36,020 bases of DNA, taken from assembly GCA_003522145.1 (NCBI GenBank), contig DPGD01000032.1, forward strand, positions 1 through 36,020, given 5' to 3'. The notes beneath the pieces are model-generated. The model was not told the DNA's origin, ran no database searches, and was given only the letters and a program-made list of their open reading frames with translations. A program made the translations under genes and the position numbers. The stretch comes from Clostridiales bacterium. GTDB lineage: Bacteria > Bacillota > Clostridia > Oscillospirales > CAG-272. Numbering within the stretch: position 1 is the stretch's first letter; the number at the start of each line of letters is the position of its first letter. This document shows, in pieces, positions 7,486 through 12,837 of this stretch.

Positions 7486-7530
7486 CATTCCGCTGTTATC
7501 CCATTCAAATTCATAAAGGAAGGTGTTGTC

Positions 7531-8238
7531 ATGCCTGCGTTCTTTTCAGCTCTGCTTTCTAAAATTCTCTCCTTTTTCGGTTTGGAACGGAAGGAGACCC
7601 ACTATATCGGTGGAAAGGAAAGTCTGCCCTCTCCCCTTGAAAAAGAGGAAGAGCAGAAGCTTATCGGTCTTTTGGGGGAGGATCCTTCGGTAAGAGATAC
7701 GCTGGTGGAGCACAATTTACGCCTGGTCGTGTACATTGCCAAAAAATTTGAAAACACCGGCATCAACATTGAGGATCTGATCTCCATCGGCACCATAGGA
7801 CTGATAAAGGCCATCAACACCTTCCGTGCGGACAAAAGCATCAAACTGGCCACCTACGCTTCCAAATGCATTGAAAACGAGATTCTCATGTTCATCCGAA
7901 AAACCGCCGGCTTGCGGCAGGAAGTGTCCATCGACGAGCCTCTGAATGTGGACAAGGACGGCAACGAGCTGTTGCTTTCCGACATTCTGGGCAGTGAAGA
8001 GGACAGCGTCTTTTCTTCCATTGAGCTGGAAGAAGACCGGCGCACGGTGAGACAGGCCTTGGAGCGGCTGGACCGGCGGGAACGCATCATCATCGAACTG
8101 CGCTTCGGTCTGGACGGAGGCAAGGAGCATACGCAAAAGGAAGTGGCGGATATGCTGGGAATTTCTCAGTCCTATATTTCAAGACTGGAAAAAAAGATTC
8201 TGGACCGCCTGAAGGAGGAGATGAAGGAACTGGTCTGA
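7531..8238 (+). CDS. sigE: RNA polymerase sporulation sigma factor sigma-E (pro-sigma-E)
   Basis: Mother-cell sigma factor of early sporulation, made as an inactive precursor. The 235-residue protein carries an N-terminal amphipathic pro-sequence (MPAFFSALLSKILSFFGLERKE, about 22 residues). By comparison with Bacillus, SpoIIGA should cut close to THYIGG (23-28). Region 2 is highly conserved (LRLVVYIAKKFENTGINIED, then ISIGTIGLIKAINTF and KLATYASKCIENEI), and region 4 has ELRFGLDGGKEHTQKEVADM and the helix-turn-helix SQSYISRLEKKILDRL. The ATG at 7531 has GGAAGGTG upstream. Cotranscription with spoIIGA is expected. In many spore-formers sigG follows directly; here a hairpin repeat and a minus-strand lipoprotein gene follow instead. 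Confidence 0.96.
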   Translation: MPAFFSALLSKILSFFGLERKETHYIGGKESLPSPLEKEEEQKLIGLLGEDPSVRDTLVEHNLRLVVYIAKKFENTGINIEDLISIGTIGLIKAINTFRADKSIKLATYASKCIENEILMFIRKTAGLRQEVSIDEPLNVDKDGNELLLSDILGSEEDSVFSSIELEEDRRTVRQALERLDRRERIIIELRFGLDGGKEHTQKEVADMLGISQSYISRLEKKILDRLKEEMKELV

Positions 8239-8323
8239 CCGCTTTCAAAGGATTCAAAAAATGCTTGTCCCAAGATACCTTCGTCCACTCCTAAAAACAA
8301 CCGCACCCCATTTCCAATAAAAT

Positions 8324-8358
8324 GGACTGTAAAAAACTCGCTTTTTTACAGCCCTCAA
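8324..8358 (+). repeat. Intergenic hairpin repeat, partial copy F; also likely sigE terminator
   Basis: Contains CTGTAAAAAA (8327-8336) and TTTTTTACAG (8342-8351), a perfect 10-bp stem with loop CTCGC, followed by CCCTCAAAA. It matches the P1 module of the dispersed repeat found at five other places in the window but lacks the second hairpin. It is about 90 bases past sigE, so it may end that transcript. Confidence 0.7.
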
Positions 8359-8387
8359 AAAAAGAACCGCCGTTACTGCAGCGGTTC
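8357..8387 (-). terminator. Terminator of the first lipoprotein gene
   Basis: GAACCGC (8364-8370) and GCGGTTC (8381-8387) form a 7-bp stem; on the minus strand it ends in seven T residues (8357-8363). Confidence 0.85.
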
Positions 8388-8407
8388 TCTCTTTGTTGCT
8401 TATCGCT

Positions 8408-9043
8408 TTACTTCGTCTTGGTGTAAACCTGTTCGGTCTTGTCCTCTTTGGTGAGCGTCAGTTTGTCGCCCTCAACCTTGAAATCCATGACCTCTTTGCT
8501 CTCACCCTCGGTTGCGGTCTTGGTCACGGTCAGCTTGCCGTTCTCCTCGGTGTAGGTGAATTCATAGGATTCGGGTATTTCCGGAGCATCCTTCTTGGTA
8601 TAGACCTCCGTCTTGCTCTCTTCGCCTTCTTCCCCTTCGACAACATCCACCACAGTCAGGGTGTTTCCTTCCAGCGTATAGGTCGCCTTCTCCTCGATTT
8701 CCCTTCCTACGATGTTGAGCTTGATGGTAATCTCTTTGTCGGTATAGGTATATGTAAAACTCATTTCAAAGCCCATAGCGGCCATTTTTCCCGTGCAGTC
8801 TTCCTTCAGCTCCATCTCCGTGGTAATGCCGTCCATCTCCAGAACCCAGGTTCCGAAAAGGCTGGGCTTTGCCTCAAAGGTCGCTTTTCCCTTTCCGTCT
8901 TCACCAAACTCCAAGGTGGTCTTCAGTGTCTCCTCCTCCAAAGTCCATGTTCCGGGAAGCACCTTTTTGCTGCCGCAGGACACAAATGTGAAAAGAAGCA
9001 TTACGACTGCAAGCATACAGGACAGAATTCTGAATTTTTTCAT
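8408..9043 (-). CDS. Predicted lipoprotein with repeated beta-strand motifs
   Basis: A 211-residue secreted lipoprotein: MKKFRILSCMLAVVMLLFTF then the lipobox-like FVSC, with Cys22 the expected lipidated residue. The mature part is rich in Thr, Lys and Glu and is built of repeated short strands, for example GTWTLEE, LEFGEDGKGKATF, GNTLTVV, NGKLTVTKTA and GDKLTLTKED, resembling lipocalin-like clostridial lipoproteins of unknown function. It shares the GTW...DGKGK...GDKLTLTK pattern with the lipoprotein encoded next door (9184-9516), so the two are probably duplicates of different length. It has its own promoter and terminator. Location: outer face of the cell membrane. Function unknown. Confidence 0.8.
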   Translation of the reverse strand: MKKFRILSCMLAVVMLLFTFVSCGSKKVLPGTWTLEEETLKTTLEFGEDGKGKATFEAKPSLFGTWVLEMDGITTEMELKEDCTGKMAAMGFEMSFTYTYTDKEITIKLNIVGREIEEKATYTLEGNTLTVVDVVEGEEGEESKTEVYTKKDAPEIPESYEFTYTEENGKLTVTKTATEGESKEVMDFKVEGDKLTLTKEDKTEQVYTKTK

Positions 9044-9084
9044 TGGTAGATTTCCTTTCTTTTTTGCTAAAACTGTTCTCCTTA

Positions 9085-9113
9085 ACTATACGCAAAATAC
9101 GCAATTTTGTCAA
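9085..9113 (-). promoter_or_regulatory. Sigma-A promoter of the first lipoprotein gene
   Basis: Minus strand: TTGACA (9108-9113), a 17-bp spacer and TATAGT (9085-9090), 41 bases before the start codon. Confidence 0.85.
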
Positions 9114-9143
9114 GTACATTTTTCATTTTCTTGAAACATTTGC

Positions 9144-9172
9144 AAAAAAAGAACCGATTTTTGAGTCGGTTC
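9144..9172 (-). terminator. Terminator of the second lipoprotein gene
   Basis: GAACCGA (9151-9157) and TCGGTTC (9166-9172) form a 7-bp stem with an 8-nt loop, and on the minus strand seven T residues follow (9144-9150). The stem closely resembles the terminator of the neighbouring lipoprotein gene. Confidence 0.85.
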
Positions 9173-9183
9173 CCTTTTTTGAA

Positions 9184-9516
9184 TCACTTTTTCTTGGTAA
9201 ACTCAAGTGCTAAACCGGTCTTGGATTCGGTCAGAGTCAGCTTTTCGCCTTCCACCTTATAGGTATACTCGGTATCAATCGACACACCCGCAACCGTCTT
9301 GGTCAGGGTCAGTTTGTCCCCGTCGGTCTTATAGGTGAAATCGGTTGAAAGACTGCCCACTGCAATCTTTCCTTTTCCGTCACTCTCGAAGGAGTATTCT
9401 CCGATCTTCGCTTCTCCTTCCCATGTTCCCTTCAGGCTATTGCCGCAGGAAACCAGACACAGAACCGTCGTGACCAAAACCAATGCCAATGCAACCACTC
9501 TGCAAGTATTTTTCAT
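9184..9516 (-). CDS. Small predicted lipoprotein, paralogue of its neighbour
   Basis: 110 residues. The start is the ATG at 9516 because CAGGAGG precedes it; an in-frame ATG at 9543 overlaps the ribosome site. It has a signal peptide (MKNTCRVVALALVLVTTVLC) and lipobox LVSC, with Cys24 the predicted lipid anchor. The mature 86 residues carry GTWEGEAKIG, SDGKGKIAVG, GDKLTLTKTV and GEKLTLTESK, the same strand motifs as in the longer lipoprotein at 8408-9043. A compact beta-barrel or lipocalin-like fold is likely, with unknown ligand. It is a single-gene unit with its own consensus promoter and terminator. Confidence 0.8.
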   Translation of the reverse strand: MKNTCRVVALALVLVTTVLCLVSCGNSLKGTWEGEAKIGEYSFESDGKGKIAVGSLSTDFTYKTDGDKLTLTKTVAGVSIDTEYTYKVEGEKLTLTESKTGLALEFTKKK

Positions 9517-9560
9517 CGTTGTAAATTCCTCCTGTTTTTGCAATTTGATTGTCCGGAGAG

Positions 9561-9589
9561 AGTATACACGGAAACCCGGCGCTTGTCAA
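9561..9589 (-). promoter_or_regulatory. Sigma-A promoter of the second lipoprotein gene
   Basis: Minus strand: TTGACA (9584-9589), a 17-bp spacer and TATACT (9561-9566), 44 bases before the ATG. Confidence 0.85.
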
Positions 9590-9670
9590 GTAGTTTCTTC
9601 AAAAATATTGGCTTTCAAGGCTTGGCTTTCCGGGAGCGCCCCGCTTCCCGCCTTCTCCGGTTTCAATTAT

Positions 9671-9687
9671 AAAAGCTCCCGGCTTTT
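9671..9687 (-). terminator. Weak candidate terminator of the third lipoprotein gene
   Basis: AAAAGC (9671-9676) and GCTTTT (9682-9687) with loop TCCCG; on the minus strand TATAATT follows. It is short and its T-run is interrupted. It lies 38 bases past the stop codon. Confidence 0.3.
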
Positions 9688-9725
9688 CACCGCAGTTTTT
9701 GAACGCAATCCGTTCTTAAAGCCGC

Positions 9726-10448
9726 TCATTTCTCTTGGATTCCCGAATTCCGGCCCTCAATCAGGAAATACCCCGAAAAGCCGGCATAGTCCTCTAAGTC
9801 CTCATGGGACAGTTGAACCCTGCTTCGGAAGTTCAGCTCTTCCGAAATTCTTCCGGAAACCGGGTTCTGACTGTACTGCTCCGTCAATTCCCTGCAGGTA
9901 CAAAGCTCTGTGCCGGAAAGCACCAGCCCTGTGGGATAAACATAAGTGAACGCCGTGTCGCCCTCGATTCCGGTGGATTCCTCAAAGACCTGATAATCCT
10001 GAGTAAACTCCGCCACCAAAACATTTCCCTTGTCGGTCATGTACAGAAAATGCACCTTGTATACCAGATCCAGATTCGCATCTGCATGGGCTCCGCTCTG
10101 AATGTTGGAATATAAGGGTCTGCCCATCCTTTGAACCACTTCATCAAGGCTCATCCCGGTATGAAGATAACCGCTTTCATACTCCGACACCGTGGCGGAT
10201 TTTGCAAGGGGCTCCCAGCAATCTGCCACCCTATCCTCCTCCGTTCCGAAGGGATTTCCCTTTTCGGTGCTTCTGTACACCTTGTAATTCAGACCGGAAG
10301 TCTCCCTTTCATAGTCTGACAGCGTGTCAAAACGGCTTTGCAGTGCTGTTGCGGAAAGATCCGGCTGACTGCCCTGACAGGAGGCACACAGCATCACAAC
10401 AGCGACAAGAATCCAAGAAAGCCAAAGAATTTCAATGTTTCTTTTCAT
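9726..10448 (-). CDS. Predicted lipoprotein with a BamE/SmpA-like segment
   Basis: 240 residues from the ATG at 10448, which has GAAAGGAAGGAAG upstream. The open frame extends 77 codons further but crosses the promoter, so the longer version is rejected. Signal peptide MKRNIEILWLSWILVAVVML with lipobox CASC; Cys24 is the predicted lipid site. In the middle lies GMSLDEVVQRMGRPLYS (about 99-115), which resembles the helix-turn of BamE/SmpA-type small lipoprotein domains (pattern GMS..EV...G.P), followed by beta-rich sequence (VYKVHFLYMTDKGNVLVAEF). This similarity is my reading and not diagnostic. It is the third single-gene lipoprotein in a row and has a leader of about 125 bases. Confidence 0.75.
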   Translation of the reverse strand: MKRNIEILWLSWILVAVVMLCASCQGSQPDLSATALQSRFDTLSDYERETSGLNYKVYRSTEKGNPFGTEEDRVADCWEPLAKSATVSEYESGYLHTGMSLDEVVQRMGRPLYSNIQSGAHADANLDLVYKVHFLYMTDKGNVLVAEFTQDYQVFEESTGIEGDTAFTYVYPTGLVLSGTELCTCRELTEQYSQNPVSGRISEELNFRSRVQLSHEDLEDYAGFSGYFLIEGRNSGIQEK

Positions 10449-10581
10449 GTTCTTCCTTCCTTTCGTGTAAATCCGACCGTAATTCTGCTTTTGCTGGTTT
10501 TCCGGGCGCTTTTTACTTTTTGGCCAGTTCCTCCTTTCAATTTCCAAAAATGTTTGTGCAATCTTACAAATCTTCAAGAAC

Positions 10582-10610
10582 ATTATAAACTGCATCTCCA
10601 CATTTGTCAA
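10582..10610 (-). promoter_or_regulatory. Sigma-A promoter of the third lipoprotein gene
   Basis: Minus strand: TTGACA (10605-10610), a 17-bp spacer and TATAAT (10582-10587). The transcript would begin about 125 bases before the ATG; the leader contains a second AAAGGAGG with no useful open frame after it. Confidence 0.85.
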
Positions 10611-10684
10611 TATCTTCTTTACAAAAAAATGCTTTTTGTTTTTTCTCAGAGGGACCGGATCTTCTAAGGCGTTTTTCAAAAAAA

Positions 10685-10727
10685 CGGGGATGTTAAAAAA
10701 TTCTTTCGGAATTTTTTACCATCCCCG
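10685..10727. repeat. Long A/T-cored hairpin beside repeat copy A
   Basis: Arms 10685-10703 and 10709-10727 pair over 19 positions with one mismatch (CGGGGATG-T-TAAAAAATTC against GAATTTTTTA-C-CATCCCCG), loop TTTCG. The layout (GC clamp, A/T core, 5-nt loop) copies that of the P1 hairpin of the neighbouring repeat, but the bases differ. It could work as a terminator on either strand. Confidence 0.7.
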
Positions 10728-10731
10728 GCCC

Positions 10732-10889
10732 CATTGGTCTTGGCGGCTTTCAGCCGTCATTTTGCCGCAACATCCACCGAAATTTCAACAAAATAAAGGG
10801 CAAAACCGACCAAGAGCCCCTCCAAAATGCCGGAATTCACACCGGCATTTTGGAGGGGCTGTAAAAAACTCGATGTTTTTTACAGCCCC
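10732..10889 (-). repeat. Intergenic mosaic hairpin repeat, copy A
   Basis: Contains a perfect 19-bp stem (10815-10833 with 10842-10860) overlapping a perfect 15-bp stem (10855-10869 with 10875-10889). The six bases GGGGCT at 10855-10860 belong to both, so only one hairpin can form at a time. To the left are the shared block GGGCAAAACCGACCAAGA and a CATTGG...GCCGTC block also seen in copy C. It lies 16 bases beyond the radical SAM stop and probably ends that operon. Together with the hairpin above and a promoter it fills the 456-base gap between genes. Confidence 0.85.
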
Positions 10890-10904
10890 GTCGGCCCATT
10901 CTGT

Positions 10905-12758
10905 TCAGTTTTCGCTTTTCGGACACCAGGTGCATTCTCCGCCCAACCGGGCGGCGCCGCAACCGGCGCAACCGTCCTTACAGTTGCCTGTGGTTTCGGA
11001 GCGGTAGGCTTTGCGGCGCTCTGAAAGAAGAAATTTTTTGCTCACGCCGCAATCAATAATATCCCAAGGCAGGATCTCGTCCTCGCCCATTACCCGGTTG
11101 GCATAGAAATGCACATCGATCCCGGCATCCTGAAAGGCCTGCATCCAGGTATCAAAGCTGAAATACTCATCCCATGCGTCAAACTTGGCGCCCAACTCTC
11201 TGGCTCTCAAAAGAGCCTTGGACATTCTCCGGTCGCCCTTGGCCAGCACCGCTTCCACAAGGCTCACCCTCGCGTCGTGCCAGGTATAGCGCACATGCTT
11301 GCTCTTGATACAGGCTCTGAGATGTTCCTGCTTTTGCTCTAAAAGCTCTATACGGTCCTGCGCCTCCCACTGAAAAGGAGTAAAGGGCTTGGGAATGAAG
11401 CAGGAAACGCTGATGGTCACGGTGGGTGCGCCCTTGGGATGGTTGGGATTCCGATAGTAGGCATCCACCACGCTTTCGGCAAGCCGTGCGATTCCCTCAA
11501 TATCCTCCATGGTTTCGGTGGGCAGACCGCTCATAAAATAGAGCTTGACCGTGTTTTTCCCGTAGTCAAAAGCCACATTGCAGGCCTTCAGAAGGTCTTC
11601 CTCGGTGACGCACTTGTTGATGGCATCCCGTAAGCGCTGGGTTCCGGCTTCCGGCGCAAAGGTCAGCCCGCTTTTGCGCACCGACGATACCTTTTCCATC
11701 AATTCCTTTGTAAAAGCGTCCACTCTCTGAGAGGGGAGAGACAGGGATATTTTTTCCTCATCGGTCCAGGAAAGCAGACAGTCGGTCAGTTCCGGCAACT
11801 GAGTATAGTCGGAAATGCTCAGGCTCGTTAAGGAAATCTCGTCATAACCGCTGTTTTTATAAAGCTCCTTGGCTAAACGGTTCAGGGTCTCCGCTTTTTT
11901 CTCCCGCACGGGGCGGTAGATCATGCAGGCCTGACAGAACCGACAGCCCCGGATGCATCCTCGGAAGGTTTCCAGCATGATCCGGTTGTGCACGGTGTCA
12001 ATATAGGGGATCACCGGATGCGTGGGGAAATAGACCTTGTCCAAATCTTTAATGATCCTCTTGGTGATCCTTTTCGGAATATCCTCATACACCGGCGTGA
12101 TCGACTTTACCGTTCCGTCCTCCTTGTACGCATATTCGTACAAAGACGGCACATAAAATCCCTCCAGCTTGGCCGCTTCATGCAGAAATTCCTTTTTGCT
12201 GAAATTTCCTTTTTTCTTCATATTTATGTAGAGACGGGCGAATTCCGGCAGTGACTCCTCCCCTTCTCCGATGGAGAACACATCGAAAAAATCCGCCACG
12301 GGCTCGGCATTGTAGGTGGCAGGACCGCCGCCGATGAGAATGGGAAAATCCTCTCCCCGATCCTTAGCCAAAGGGGGAATTCCGGCAAGCTCCAGCATAT
12401 ACAGAACATTGGTATAACACTGTTCATATTGCAAAGTGAAGGCCACAATGTCAAAATTCCTCAGAGGGTCGCCGCTTTCCAGCGCCCAAAGGGGCAGCTC
12501 TGCCTTTTGCATTTCTTCCGCCATATCGGGCCAGGGGGCATAACACCGCTCGCACCAGATGTCCTCTTCCTTGTTCAGCACCCCGCAAAGGATCGGCATG
12601 CCCAGATTGCTCATACCGATCTCATAGGTGTCGGGAAAGCAAAAGACCCAGCGGCAGTTCATCCTGCTTTTGTCCTTGAGCACTTCCCCGAATTCTCCGC
12701 CGATATAGCGGCCGGGCTTGGAAACCTTCTTGAGAATTGCCTCGATTTTTCTGTCCAT
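10905..12758 (-). CDS. Radical SAM protein, B12-binding-like N-terminus (TIGR03960-type)
   Basis: A 617-residue radical SAM enzyme. The cluster motif is CIRGCRFC (Cys268, Cys272, Cys275). The part before it (about 30-200) looks like the cobalamin-binding-like domain of this family (FPDTYEIGMSNLG, LIGGGPATYNAEPVADFFD, IGEGEESL). After the barrel come SGLPTETMEDIEGIA and FIPKPFTPFQW, typical of the TIGR03960 group of uncharacterised proteins. The C-terminus is cysteine-rich (Cys593, 597, 600, 609, 612), which could hold a second cluster or a zinc site. In many clostridia this gene is followed by a DUF2344 (TIGR03936) partner and the rng/rplU genes; none is seen here. It lies 79 bases downstream of the ATPase-like gene on the same strand. 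The reaction is unknown; an RNA- or protein-modification role is only a guess. Confidence 0.88.
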   Translation of the reverse strand: MDRKIEAILKKVSKPGRYIGGEFGEVLKDKSRMNCRWVFCFPDTYEIGMSNLGMPILCGVLNKEEDIWCERCYAPWPDMAEEMQKAELPLWALESGDPLRNFDIVAFTLQYEQCYTNVLYMLELAGIPPLAKDRGEDFPILIGGGPATYNAEPVADFFDVFSIGEGEESLPEFARLYINMKKKGNFSKKEFLHEAAKLEGFYVPSLYEYAYKEDGTVKSITPVYEDIPKRITKRIIKDLDKVYFPTHPVIPYIDTVHNRIMLETFRGCIRGCRFCQACMIYRPVREKKAETLNRLAKELYKNSGYDEISLTSLSISDYTQLPELTDCLLSWTDEEKISLSLPSQRVDAFTKELMEKVSSVRKSGLTFAPEAGTQRLRDAINKCVTEEDLLKACNVAFDYGKNTVKLYFMSGLPTETMEDIEGIARLAESVVDAYYRNPNHPKGAPTVTISVSCFIPKPFTPFQWEAQDRIELLEQKQEHLRACIKSKHVRYTWHDARVSLVEAVLAKGDRRMSKALLRARELGAKFDAWDEYFSFDTWMQAFQDAGIDVHFYANRVMGEDEILPWDIIDCGVSKKFLLSERRKAYRSETTGNCKDGCAGCGAARLGGECTWCPKSEN

Positions 12759-12837
12759 TTCCGACTATTTCCTCTCTTTTTTCAAAACAAAGGCGGGGCA
12801 TTCTGTTCGGTTATACCCCCGCCGCGTTTTTTTGTTT

